Shown in pieces: positions 1 through 10,562 of a DNA stretch of 64,000 bases (position 1 is the stretch's first letter; every line of letters starts with the position of its first letter). Origin of the DNA: Anthoceros angustus (Eukaryota; Streptophyta; Anthocerotopsida; Anthocerotales; Anthocerotaceae); NCBI GenBank assembly GCA_010909165.1, contig MU008157.1:186001-250000 (forward strand), written 5' to 3'. A program made the translations under genes and the position numbers. The notes beneath the pieces were generated by a model. It searched no databases, was not told where the DNA came from, and was given only the letters and a program-made list of their open reading frames with translations.

Positions 1-89
1 CCATTGCCAGCCAGTAATGGACAAACAACTATCATGACAATGGTTGATAAATTCAGGAAGCAAGTACATTGAATCCCTTCCAAGAAGTA

Positions 90-533
90 AGTGAAAGCTT
101 CTGAAGTTGCTCAATTATTCAAGAAGCTTGTATATGTGTTATATGGACTGCCTATGTAGATTGTGAGTAATAGAGATCCCAGATTTATTGCAAAGTTTTG
201 TCAACAACTTACGAAGAGCTTAGGAGTGCATTTATGTTTGAGCACAGCGTATCATCCTGATATAGATAGATTAACAGAGAGGGTGAACAGAATCCAAGAA
301 GAATACTTACAACACTATATACAGACGGACCAGTGAGACTGGAGTAATCTTGAGAACCGGATGCAGAGTTTTGTTATAATAACACTGTACATAGCTCCAC
401 AGGCTATACACTTTTTCAGATGATGGATAATGAAGCAATGGACGTAGTTTCCATGTTGAATGCTGAATTGTTTGAGACAGCAGCAAGAGAACCACGTGAG
501 TTTATTGAGCAATTGAAGGCTAGAACACGATAA
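90..533 (+). pseudogene. Ty3/gypsy integrase core fragment, broken
   Basis: Reading the plus strand gives the middle of a gypsy-type integrase. A stretch ending YVLYGLPM is followed by an in-frame TAG, then VSNRDPRF, LSTAYHPDIDRLTERVNR and, after a frame change near 350, AEFCYNNTVHSSTGYTLF. These match the conserved order of gypsy integrases: SDRDPRF, then AYHPQTDGQTERVNR, then the AEFAYN segment. The usual catalytic Asp of SDRD is Asn here (VSNRD), while the Glu of TERVNR remains. One internal stop and one frameshift make it non-functional. The frame stops at 531-533, just before the point where the matching C-terminal part should begin; that part reappears at 3040. Confidence 0.85.
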
Positions 534-1739
534 TTTTTGAAGGGGGTTAATAATCTCGAAGGGGGTTTTCCGCAAATAATCTCTGAAGGGGGTTTTTGAT
601 GGGCCCTAAAACAGCGTTTTGAAGGCATTGCGAAAAACCAAAAAAGGGTGTCACCCAAGAAAGTTACTACTTTCCATCCAAAGAATGTTTGTGTCGAATG
701 GTGGTCGCAAACTCGAACCTAGGGAATGATGCAAAGTAGGAACGGTGAGGAAGGCCGCTCGCAGGACGATCAGAACTCGCTTTTGGGATGGAAATGTGGT
801 TTTGTTATGACACCACAAAAGCCACTATGTATTTCCAACACGTAAACATCAAGAACCGGACTTACAACATTAACTCGGGACCCCGAAAACGAGATTTCGC
901 CACTCATCCCCGTAGTTCAATCCATCGTCATCACTTGGTCCAAATTTCTCCGCATTGTCATCACTATCTTCGCCGCACTTTGACTCGCAGTTGTATGAAG
1001 CCACGCAACTCGCAGAGCTTATCCCTTATCGCTTTTTGTCCACCGCATACGGATGTTTCCGTATGCTCAACACAAACCCATAATACAGATGACTGTTTCA
1101 TCTACAAATACCTCCTGTATGTTTTTAGGTAATGGATCTTATTCCCTTTTTCCCAAGATTGGACCGATGGGTTACCACCGCGACTATGTATTCCCGCACA
1201 TATCTCCCTTCATACGCATCTGTGCTCGGTCCGATACTAGTGGATAAGAAAGTGAGGTCGTGGTGCGTTTAGCTTCACGCCAATGACCTCCCAATCCGTA
1301 ATGGCCTAGTATGCGTGTCCGTATTGCACGGCACGCCGTAAACATCCCTCCTGATTTCGCTATGTCCCCATTCATCCGCCATTTCCCACAGCTTGCCTTC
1401 CCGCATTTTGATATGCCCCCAAATACATATCACGTGGAGGTCCTCAATAATGCCTCATCTAGCAAAGCTTCATCCGCACTTGAAGTGGTCAGTCAGATGA
1501 TCCACTTCTACACGTGAAAACCACTTCCAAGGACGTAGCACTAGCCCAATGTTATTCTCCACAATGATAGCAATCTCCTTCCGTCCACCCAAAAGGCTTC
1601 CCACCACTTGTACTCTTCAATACCATGGATGGACGCAAATCTTTTAACCCTTCCCGCAAATGGGCCACACCTTCCATCGGTGATAGGATACCCGCTGCCC
1701 TTCTTGTCCCCCTAGCTTCACCCATGCACCGTAGGATGG
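534..1739. other. Insertion within the gypsy element; no gene recognised
   Basis: This stretch lies between the two halves of the gypsy integrase. Near 540-600 a short GAAGGGGGTT motif recurs three times. The remainder has only short, unconserved reading frames on both strands, and I recognise no gene in it. Confidence 0.5.
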
Positions 1740-2195
1740 TGCAGGAGGGCGCCGACCGGCGCCTCCCCAAGATGCCCATGGCCGGCCGGCGCCTCCCCTA
1801 GCACACCGCCCATGGGCGCCGGCCGGCGCCCCTAGCACCCCGCCCATGGGCGCGGCCGCCGCGCCAACACGCCCGCCCATGGCGCGGCCGGCCGCCGCGC
1901 CCCTAGCACACTCGCCCATGGCCACGCGCCTCCCCAGCACACCGCCCATGATGGGCCACCAACACGCCCGCCGATGCATGGCCGGCCGGCCTCCCCTAGC
2001 ACACCGCCCATGGGCGCCACGGCCCTCCCCAGCACACCGCCCATGGCGCGGCCGGCGCCTCCCCTAGCACACCGCCCATGGCGCCGGCCGCCGCCTCCCC
2101 AGCACACTCGCCCATGGCGCGGCCGGCCGGCCGGCGCCTCCCCAGCACGTTCTCGCCTGCCCATGGGCGCTGGCCGGCCGGCGCCCATGGCCCTC
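1740..2195. repeat. GC-rich palindromic minisatellite
   Basis: About 450 bp of imperfect tandem repeat with a unit near 30-36 bp. Each unit combines CGCCCATGG, GCCGGCCGG and CCTCCCCAGCACACC-like blocks. CCCATGGG and GGCCGGCC are themselves palindromic. Several overlapping open frames on both strands here arise from the high GC content and repeat structure and should not be taken as genes. Confidence 0.85.
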
Positions 2196-3039
2196 ATAGG
2201 CTGTCTTCAAGAAAATATATATTTAGCGCCTCAAGAGTTGCAACTTGGGATTGTTGGTTAAGTGTTTGGGAAATAAGTGTAGTAATGAATAGGTTGCGTG
2301 TTCAAACCCGTATCTTCCTAACAACTCAATTTTGTTGATTTTAAGGATGCTTGCATGGGCGCATGGGCAACTAACTTTGTTCATTTTAAGGACGCTAGCA
2401 TTGCCTTAAAGCCCAAGTGGTTGCATTGAGTGCCGAAGGTTGAAGACCACGACCGGCGACCTTTTGGATGAGGGTCGAGATGCTAGATCTTTGTGTGGCG
2501 CCGACACCGCCGGACTGGCCCAAGAATGGTACTATTGAAGACGAGCAAGCAATGGAGGAGAACGACAACTTCGAGGCGGAGGATATGGACCGCCTCGAAT
2601 ATGGCGGTGGTACTTGACTCGGTTGCGCAAGGCATGGATGAGTCGCCAGCCGCACTCTTGAATGACTATTGTCGATGCCGATGACCACTTCTTCCTTTAG
2701 CAGCTTGTTTGTTGCAATGTTCTCACGACCATTGAAATAAGACTCCTGCTAGTACAAGATTGTTTTCATTGTGTTCCACCACTTGAAAGTAAAAGTTTTC
2801 GGTTGTAATAAACATATGAAAATGGCAGCCCTCTATGCATTCTACAAAAACGCAGACGGGCCCACACCCTATTGTGCTCCAGTTCTCGGGTGTAGACTTG
2901 AAAGTGCATCTTTTATCAAAGGTATGACCTCAGAAAGGGTGTGTGCATTATCAAAGTAGGGCACATATGCTGTTCTAGGAAAGGTGTTCTTCGTGACAAG
3001 GGTGTCGTTCTCCAAGGTGATATCCCCTTCAAAATTATC
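2196..3039. other. Unassigned sequence, no gene recognised
   Basis: Short open stretches occur on both strands, for example minus 2395-2688, but none shows a family motif. This is the last part of the insertion that splits the gypsy element. Confidence 0.4.
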
Positions 3040-3560
3040 GTGTTCTAGGCATGAAGTTGCCAAGAAGATTTTGGCCAAAGCTCAAGAAAGACAAGAAGTT
3101 TTTGCTGATAGGCACAGGAAAGAGGCAGAGTTTCAAGTAGGTGACAATTAATGTGGGTGAAATTGAAGAATTTCCCATTATCACAAGGGTTGACCTCAAA
3201 GTTCAGGCCTAAGTATGGAGAACCTTTTGTAGTTCTGAAGTGCATTGGGAATGTGGCTTACAAACTACGACTGCCTGAATGGATCTTCTCTCATAATGTG
3301 TTTCATATCTCGTTGCTGAAACCATTTGTGATTTCGAAAGAGAATGAGGATATGAACCAGAAGAATTATGTCATCCTGGTTCAATACAGATCTCATGGAC
3401 TGCGGGAGATTGTTGAATTCGACAGAGAATCGGCCGACCGTGGAGGTTGTTGAATTCATAGAGAGAACCGGGTCTTTGTCAGAAGTTATGTACCAGAGTA
3501 TTTAGTAAGGCTTCGTGGTTATGCAGATCTTGTCTGGGTTTCACTTGAAGATGTGCAACA
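3040..3560 (+). pseudogene. Ty3/gypsy integrase C-terminus with chromodomain, broken
   Basis: The frame from about 3050 reads KILAKAQERQEVFADRHRKE and FQVGD, then hits a stop and shifts frame to WVKLKNFPLSQG. It continues through the usual gypsy landmark NVFHISLLKP at about 3298-3327. Around 3491-3560 another frame gives EYLVRLRGYADLVWVSLEDV, a recognisable chromodomain (YLVKWRGY..W). The element is therefore a chromovirus-type gypsy retrotransposon. At least two frame changes and a stop show that it is dead. It continues the integrase fragment that ends at 533. Confidence 0.85.
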
Positions 3561-3599
3561 AGGATCATGGATGATCTTACATTACACTGGAGGTCATTG

Positions 3600-4500
3600 A
3601 GGACAATGACATCTTCCCAATAGGGGAGAGAGTAACGACACTAGTGAAATAAGGTAGAAAGGTTAAAAGTTAAAAGAGATAAAAGTGGGGGAGAGAGTAA
3701 CGGTACTGGTGAAATAAGGTAGAAAGGTTAAAAATTAAAAGAGATAAAAAAACTAATTAGTAGTTGCCCTATTAAGAAGATGCATGTGTTGCATGCTTCA
3801 TGCAATTTCCTATTAGAGAGGAATTGCTACAGCCATTAATGAAGAACTACTTGAAACTAATTAGTAGTTGCCCTATTAAGAAGATGCATGTGTTGCATGC
3901 TTCATGCAATTTCCTATTAGAGAGGAATTGCTACAGCCATTAATGAAGAACTACCTGAAGAAGACTCTTAGTGATTAGTAGTCTATAAGAATCCCCTGAG
4001 TTAACAGCTGCCTAGTTAAGGTGAGTCTGTATGAGAGCGAGAGTAAGTGCTTTGAGAAATCATCATCATTCACTTTATGATGCGCTGCAAGCCTTGTGTT
4101 GAGAGAGTTGTAGAGAACTTTAGCTAGTGAGATTGTCGTTGAGTCTAGGGCAGTAGCCAGTTGGGTGTAATTTCTATCAATAAAGAGCAATAAAGAGCAA
4201 TAAAGAGCAGCACCTCAAGGAGGTGGCCTGCGAGACGTCAGTGGACGGCGGGCTACTTGAGGCCTAGTCCTGCGTTGTGAGGTTGAGACCGCTAAGAATC
4301 TTGCAAGTCTTTTTATGGAGTGAATTGGTGAGATCCTAGACCGCTAGGAAGTTGGCACTTGTCGCTTCTTTACTGACAGCGACTGCGTAGAGAGGGCGTT
4401 ACTATCATAGTATTTATAATATTAGATTTTCATAATACTAGGCTTTCTCATTGTCGCCACTGCCACTCCCTCTATTGTTTGATAAAGAAGGTTAATTTCT
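3600..4500 (+). repeat. Probable 3' LTR region of the gypsy element, with internal tandem duplications
   Basis: Directly after the chromodomain come two copies of a purine-rich GGGGAGAGAGTAACG segment (period 65 bp, near 3623 and 3688), which resemble a polypurine tract and LTR start. A 104-bp exact-looking tandem duplication follows (3751-3854 and 3855-3958). AATAAAGAGC occurs three times in a row near 4180-4208, offering polyadenylation signals. LTR boundaries cannot be set because the matching 5' LTR lies outside the window. Confidence 0.55.
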
Positions 4501-4860
4501 ATTGTTTAATACAATGGGTTCGTATCTATACCCAAGAGATTGTAGGATGATAAAGAGCACTTTCTCCTCAATGTGAAGAGATACTTTTTGCTCTTAGAAA
4601 CACCATTGAGTAGAACCTTGCGATTTCTAGCCTGAGATTCTTTCCATCATCCACGCCTATAGTAGGACCTTGTCATTCTAATCTTAGGTTACATGCAATT
4701 CATCCTTTACATAGGTCTCACCCACTCTATTAGATATTTATCATAAAGTTTTTACTTGAGCTCATAAACTTATACACATAAAAACATTTCAAACCTTTAA
4801 CGTAACGAATAAATTACGCATACATACCTACCTAAGGTACAATTACGCAAGTAATTAAAA

Positions 4861-4866
4861 TTTATT
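4861..4866 (-). terminator. Candidate poly(A) signal for the GH3 gene
   Basis: AATAAA on the minus strand lies 47 bases past the GH3 stop codon. This is a plausible near-upstream element in a 3' UTR. It rests on the hexamer and spacing only; the surrounding 4501-4912 is AT-rich and holds no other feature that I can see. Confidence 0.4.
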
Positions 4867-4912
4867 ACGAAGAAAATCCTGTACAAAACAATGTCCCTAC
4901 CGAACCCCGAGC

Positions 4913-7535
4913 TTAATAACTAAGTCCATATGTGTATGCATACAGGGGGTCGTAGTTATTGGTTTCAAAGGCCATTGGCAGGTCGGTAACGTTATGAAAC
5001 CAGGTGAAGGGAGTTTTGCCAACGAAGTTGTAGTCTCCGAAAAGGACGTCTGCTATGCCAGAGCCCGCTTCAGAACCTGGTAACCAGGCCGCCACCAGAC
5101 TTTTGATGATGGACAGGTAAGGCTCTACGACCAGCGGTCTGCCGGAAATGAGCACCACAACGCAAGGAACTAGATTGCACACGTTGCCGATGATGTCGGG
5201 GCCTGGGTCTGGAATGGTTAGGTTGTTCTTGTTGTCGCCGTTGGTCTCGGCATACGGCTGCTCCCCAACCACCACAATAGCGTAATCAAACGGTCCCATG
5301 TTGGCTAGAGACGCCTGGTCTGGGTTGGCGTTGTACACCACCTGTGTAGATTCTGACACAGCATTCTGGATTCCCTGAAGAATGGTCGTTGCGCCTGTTA
5401 TACAGGTGAGCGGTGGTCAGAGCGTGGCACAGATACAACAGACCGGGACCAGACTGATGGAGGGTGTAAGGCGAGTCAGTAAACAAACCGATGGTCCAGT
5501 TGTTGCCTGGAGCTCCTTGCCAGGTGATTGTCCACCCTCCACATTGCAAGCCGACGTCGTCTGCGTGGACGCCTGCAACCAAGATCCTTGACGCGTTTTT
5601 CGAAAGAGGCAAAAAGGAAGTCCCATTGACGTCCGAGTTTTGAAGCAGAACCAGGGACTTGCGGACAGCTTCTCTTGCCAATTCTCTGTGAGACTGAGAG
5701 AATCAATGTACAGGTTAGGAATCAATGGCTCATTGAAGGCACAGACATATGGCTTTTGTGCTGCGAGCAAGATAGATACCTCTTGACCAATAGCCCCAGC
5801 AAGGTCCGGATCCGAGTAAGGATTTTCAAACAAGCCCAAGATGAATTTCACTCGCAATATTCGGGTAACGGCATCATCAATTCTGTCCATGCTAATTGCA
5901 CTGCTATTAACCAGGTTCGTCAAAGTTGTGATGAATGTCTGATAGTCTTCTGGAACCATGACCTGGCAGGAAGATTGAGAGGAGTGTACATGAGAAAGGC
6001 CAACTGATCAATGACTGACAACCTCAGGGATTCTTCCAGAGATTTCAGGTGACAGACCATGTCAAGCCCGGCATTAATACTCATTCGAACTGAGAGATTG
6101 TAGTTTGAATCTGGAGGAGACGTAATCCTGTCAATCCCCTGCCAGTCGGAGACCGTGAATCCCTGCAAAGCAAACGCAAGGGCTCGCCACGAATTAGACC
6201 AAGGATTTCCTTTAGGGCTGGCTATTTCTATTTGAATCCTGAGACACAGCAATCTGTTTGCCCGTGCAGACCTCTCACCTTGAATTCGAGCTCCTGCTTT
6301 AAGAAGTGGCTAATGAGGTACCGGTTGGCGTGCATTTTCTCGCCATTCCAGCTGCTGTAGGAGATCATAACTGTGGCCACTCCTTGATCAACGGCTTGCA
6401 GATAAGGCCTCGCATGGATCCTGACCAGATCCCTATAGTTGATGATGGTGTTATTCTCATTGATGCCCCGAGTCGTGCCCCCGTCTCCAACGAAATGCTT
6501 GGCGCAGGATGCAACGCTTGTTCTGCAAAGCCGATTCAACCCATCCCATTGATCACTGACAAGTTACAACAGAGCAAATGAAAGCCGCACAAGTTAGGTG
6601 TATTGTACACAGGAATGCGGAGGCATCTTACGTTTGGCTGCTAGACGTCCGGTTGCCAATAATCGGAGTTCCAGAATCCGTACTCCTTGCGTTGCCATTA
6701 TTCGGATAAGCATTGCCTTGCAGACCGCTCACGGCAGTCGTCATGTTCGCCACTCTCGCGGGATCCTCACTGAAACTCTCATAACAGCGGCCCCATCGAG
6801 GATCGCGGCAAACAGCTACACAGGGAGCGAAGGCCCAGTGCATTCCGGCTGCCTTTACCTCAAGAGCTGTAGCTTGAGCAATACGGTAGACCAGCTCCGA
6901 ATCGCTGCCACAATTAAAAAACACGGTAAAGACACACCATCTGGAGTTCACGCAAATCTGGACTTCATCACATAGTCACGCGTCGGGGTCTACCCCGTAG
7001 CTCCCAGACCAACGTTGTGCGGGAAAATAGTCGCGCCGTACACGTTGTTGTTGCCGTGGACAGCATCAATGCCGTATATCAGGGGGATTCCCAGCCTGGT
7101 GCTCAGAGCGCCTGTTTGGAAGCCGTCAATCATATTGGCCCAGTCTTGCGCCGAAGCATTGTCACGTGGTGACATCCCTCCGCCATTGATCACGCTCCCT
7201 GCATCATGCACTCCGTCAAGCTGTGAGACTATGCAGGCAGACTCAATCTCAACGCATTGGAATCTTTTCAGCCGATTCCACTTCGACCGATCTGCAAGAA
7301 AGAATCCCGCCTTACCGATGAGGTAATCTTGCACCACGGACGAGTTGCAGACGTTTATGTCGATCTGTGTCATCTGGCCAACCTTTTCTGTCAGATTCAT
7401 TCTCCCAAGCAAGTCTGACACGCGGTCGTCGACAGGAATAGTTGAATCCATGTAAGGCAGGCTCTGCGCTCGTGCAAATGGCAAGACACTGAAGCATCGG
7501 AACAGAAGAAGAACAAGAGCTGAAAGGAGTGCCAT
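4913..7535 (-). CDS. Glycoside hydrolase family 3 beta-D-glucosidase/exohydrolase, secreted
   Basis: Eight exons join in frame to 649 aa: 7535-7316, 7198-6994, 6904-6632, 6555-6279, 6162-6058, 5962-5780, 5693-5489 and 5394-4913. All introns (76-117 bp) are GT-AG. The start was chosen because it gives a clean signal peptide ([20 protein letters not shown], cleaved near ARAQ), followed by the mature start [14 protein letters not shown] seen in plant GH3 enzymes. Landmarks in order are [60 protein letters not shown] (nucleophile Asp), [10 protein letters not shown] and [14 protein letters not shown] (acid/base Glu), and the protein ends YGLSY. Length and motifs match barley ExoI and Arabidopsis BGLC-type enzymes, which hydrolyse cell-wall beta-glucans and xyloglucan-derived glucosides in the apoplast. 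Substrate preference cannot be read from the sequence. No break or missing catalytic residue was seen. Confidence 0.95.
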
Positions 7536-7940
7536 CGTGCAGCCGCGGACGTCGAGACGCAGAGAGTGTGACAAGCGAGGGTAGGAAGGCGTGACAAGAA
7601 ATGGCGAAGCGGCAGGCCGTGGCAGGACAATGCGGCGTCCCATCAAATACGAGCCAGATGGCTGCCGATGGAACGTGAGGCTGCCCGGGGCTGGCCGTGC
7701 TGCCCGATGGAGCGTGAGGCTGCCCGGTGCTGCCCGTGTTCGCATAGTGCTGCAGGTCTCATTACCTGGTATGTATAAACCGCGATGGAGACAAGTGTCC
7801 GTAAAATACACAAGTTCTGTCCTATGCCGCTCATGATTAGGTGTGGAATACCGAAGTGGTGACGGGGAGGGTTGTGTGTGACAATTTGTTTTTCGCCAGT
7901 ATTTTACACTTAGATGCCTCGACATCTTTAAAAATTTTTT
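7536..7940. other. Upstream region of the GH3 gene
   Basis: This is the presumed 5' flank of the minus-strand GH3 gene. It contains direct copies of GTGAGGCTGCCCGG (around 7675 and 7713) and, at about 7845-7893, a segment starting GGAATACCGA that is related to the inverted-repeat element end at 13999. No promoter element can be placed with confidence. Confidence 0.35.
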
Positions 7941-8068
7941 GTCTTATATGGCCACATCATCGCATGATTAGCTCTATGTGGCCCAAATCTTTCTTTTTGG
8001 GTCTTTGTCTTATACGGCCACATCATCGCATGATTAGCTATATGTGGCCCAAATCTTTCTTTTTGGGT
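7941..8068. repeat. 66-bp tandem repeat, two copies
   Basis: Two nearly identical 66-bp units start at 7941 and 8007. Each runs from GTCTTATA through GGCCACATCATCGCATGATT to a T-rich TCTTTCTTTTTGGGTCT end. Just beyond is GTGTTGGGTATGGAATA, related to the element end at about 13990. The copies differ at only a few positions. Confidence 0.85.
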
Positions 8069-8429
8069 CTGGTGTTGGGTATGGAATAGGGGTGCTTGTC
8101 CGATTGCGGAAGGCAAAGGGGGAGCGAAGCTCCATGGCCAGCAAACTGGTGGAGCTACAACGACGAAGGGAGGAGGAGACGGCCGAGTAGCAAAGAAGGC
8201 AGGAGGTGTCGAGGCCGCCTTGGCGGCATCAAGGAGTCCGCCGGTTGGCGAGCCCGGGCGGCGAGACGATCCAGGCCGGACAACACGCCCAACCGCCGGA
8301 GCACCTATGGAGGAGGGAGGTGCTCGGGCCCATGTGGAGGAGGCAATTCAACAAGTCGATCGACTTTGCCTACTACCACGGAGCTCCTCAAGGCCCCTGA
8401 GGTCTTGCGCCACCCTCGGCAGGTGGACG
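8069..8429. other. GC-rich stretch with no recognised gene
   Basis: Several overlapping open frames exist on both strands, but they overlap one another and none shows a domain. They are best explained by base composition. Confidence 0.35.
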
Positions 8430-8960
8430 GACCTGAGGTCCGGACTTTGTCCGGGGAGGAGCGAGGAGGAAGGCCCCGAGGCACACAACCTGGGACCTTA
8501 GGAGCCACTGCTTGACGACGACGAAGGAGGAGGAGGAGGAGGAGCAGGACGCAAGGAAGGCCGCTACGCCTGAGGTAAGCACTCCGCACCTCACCACGGA
8601 AGGAAGGGAGGAGGGCCCTGGGGAGGCCGTAGAAGGGGCGGGTCCGGAGAACCTGGACCCACGGGAGGGCTCAGTGGGTGAACCATTGAGAAGTCCAATG
8701 AGGGGAGAGCCTGAGTCCGGACTTTGTCCGGACTCTGACCCGAGGTCCGGCCTCAAGAAAGTCCGGACCCGAGGTCCGGACTTAGTGACGAGACCGGACC
8801 CAGAGGTCCGGACTGTAGGAAGACCGCCCGTAAGACCGGACCCAGGCGAGTTCGCACGAGGTCCGAACTCAGAAGACCGGACCAGGTCCTGGACTCGAGG
8901 AAGACCGGACCTAGAGGTCCAGACTCCGGAGTCGAGACTGGACCCTGAGGTCCAGATTCA
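8430..8960. repeat. Degenerate array of GGTCCGGAC motifs
   Basis: About sixteen copies of GGTCCGGAC or close variants (GTCCGGAC, GACCGGAC, GGTCCAG) are spread over 530 bp in clusters spaced 10-40 bp apart. The core is a palindrome, so the array reads similarly on both strands. A 247-codon plus frame (8512-9255) runs through it as repeated Pro-Glu-Val-Arg-Thr-like residues. I cannot tell whether this is a low-complexity protein or a chance open frame. Confidence 0.7.
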
Positions 8961-8998
8961 GGGAGCAGAAGGGAGTCACCAATCACCAGCCCTGACAG

Positions 8999-10550
8999 AA
9001 CCATCTCTTAGAGGGCCCGCTGTACAAGGGCCCGCCAGCGAGACAAGAGAGGATGGGGAGGAGGACTTAGTGGTGACCGCCGTTGTCAGGCCGCCGCCGG
9101 TAGCTCAGCCTGACAGAGTCTCGGGGAGAGGTAGGGGCCCCGCCTCGCGGATCATCCGATTGGGGGCGCCGCAGTTGTCAGGGCTAGGGCTTGGGCCGCC
9201 AGCGCCGAGGCGGAACCAGGAGCAATCCCAGCCCCACCGCCGAAGGCATAGATAGGCGGAATAAGGGAGATAGTAGGCGGCCAGCAAGGGCCCACTGAGC
9301 TGGCCACCAGCTCAGAATAGGAGTGTAATAAAGACGCCGACCTTCGGCGTAGTATAAGAGGGCTGAGGCTGCTCTAGTAAAGTATCTTTCTCTTGGTGTT
9401 GATGCCGCGTTTTCTTGCAGGCCCTTGTGCGTCTTCTTGCTAACGTGAGTCCTGAGTCACTGAGCAGGCACGACATCCTCGGAGAGACTGATCAAGGTCC
9501 TGGTGACGGACCCTAACGTGTGGTGGTGTGTGCAGGGAAGAGCGATCAGGGACCCTTGCTCGTCCCGAGCAGCGGCCCAGCGTCGGACGGACCGGAACGT
9601 GTGAGCCGGAGGAACTCCGGGAGGGCGTGTAGAGCCCGGACGGAGAGGCCTGGCAGAGCGACGGAGGAGGTCCGGACCGCGCAGCCACCCGCGTTTTTCC
9701 CCAAGGACGATGAGTGTAGTGAGAGTGGTGAGAGGAGCGGACTAGAGGAACGAGTGACGAACTTGAATGATACGGACGCGAACGGGTCCTTAAACGCGTT
9801 TACGCCGAGCACATTCGGTGAGCGTTACGGGTAGTTAGTCGAAAGCGATGAATGTGTGTTGAGTTCAAAGCGGTCATGCGTGAGGTGAAAGCGATTGAAC
9901 GTGGCAACGGAGCCTATCATTCTCTTGAGCACCCTTACTACAACGACACGGATTGTGCGCTGGCCGTCCGAAAGTCGCGCCGCAAAGGCTCGCTCAAATG
10001 TGCTGGAAAATGCAGAATTCAATTTTTGCCTTGCCAAAAGTAGAGTTAGGAATGAGCACCGCATAGGTATTTTGAAATCTCGTTGGGCCTCCCTTCGAGA
10101 AATGAGGCAGCAGATAAGATGTCCTCGGGATATGCGGGAGGTAGTCCGCTGGGTTGCAGCATGTTGTGTTCTTCATAACATGTTAGCTCGCCTTGGTGAT
10201 AGATGGACAGACATGCTTCTGGAGGAAGGTGACTAAGTAGAGTCTTCTGGTGAAGTTGTTGGGGCTAGTACCATTCACGCTGAGAGTTTTCGTGAGTCTC
10301 TGAAGATGATTACTCTTCAGACAAATTACGAACGTGGAGTTCTTCCTTTGTCTCCTCGACCAGAAGCATGAAGATATCATTTGCCACAACGTTTGCAAGC
10401 CTTACTTGGTTTTGTTGTCCTCAAACACCTAGAAGGGAAGCTATATTTCTGCCAATCAAATGAACTTTAGCATATGCTCCAATTGCTCATTGTCGTAGCC
10501 CTTTTCCACGGCCGTCCGAATGAGCAACAATTTTGTATCCTCAAACGCTC
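8999..10550. repeat. Copy A of a 1.5-kb tandem duplication
   Basis: This block, from AACCATCTCTTAGAGGGCCC to TCCTCAAACGCTC, is repeated immediately downstream at 10563-11995. It holds an AATAAAG and a TATAAGAGGG element near 9330-9360, a GC-rich spacer, and the tail of a Harbinger-type transposase. Copy A is 1552 bp and copy B 1433 bp, so 119 bp are missing from B in many small steps. Confidence 0.85.
10005..10236 (+). pseudogene. PIF/Harbinger transposase C-terminal fragment (DDE_Tnp_4 type)
   Basis: The frame reads ENAEFNFCLAKSRVRNEHRI, then GILKSRWASLREMRQQIRCP and WVAACCVLHNMLARLGDRW. This is the conserved end of Harbinger-type DDE nucleases: the third acidic residue lies in the VRNEH block, followed by the helix with CCVLHN. 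Only the last third of the nuclease is in frame, and no first or second catalytic Asp can be found upstream in the same frame, so this is a relic. A second copy with frameshifts lies in copy B at about 11480-11700. Confidence 0.8.
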
Positions 10551-10562
10551 ATCGCCTCATGT

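Noticed and set aside
1552-2261. Several GC-rich open frames on both strands
   Set aside because: They overlap each other, follow the minisatellite units and have Gly/Ala/Arg/Pro composition with no domain.
8512-9255. 247-codon plus-strand frame as a protein gene
   Set aside because: It runs through the GGTCCGGAC array into the duplicated repeat, where copy B is frameshifted; no conserved motif. Kept only as part of the repeat.
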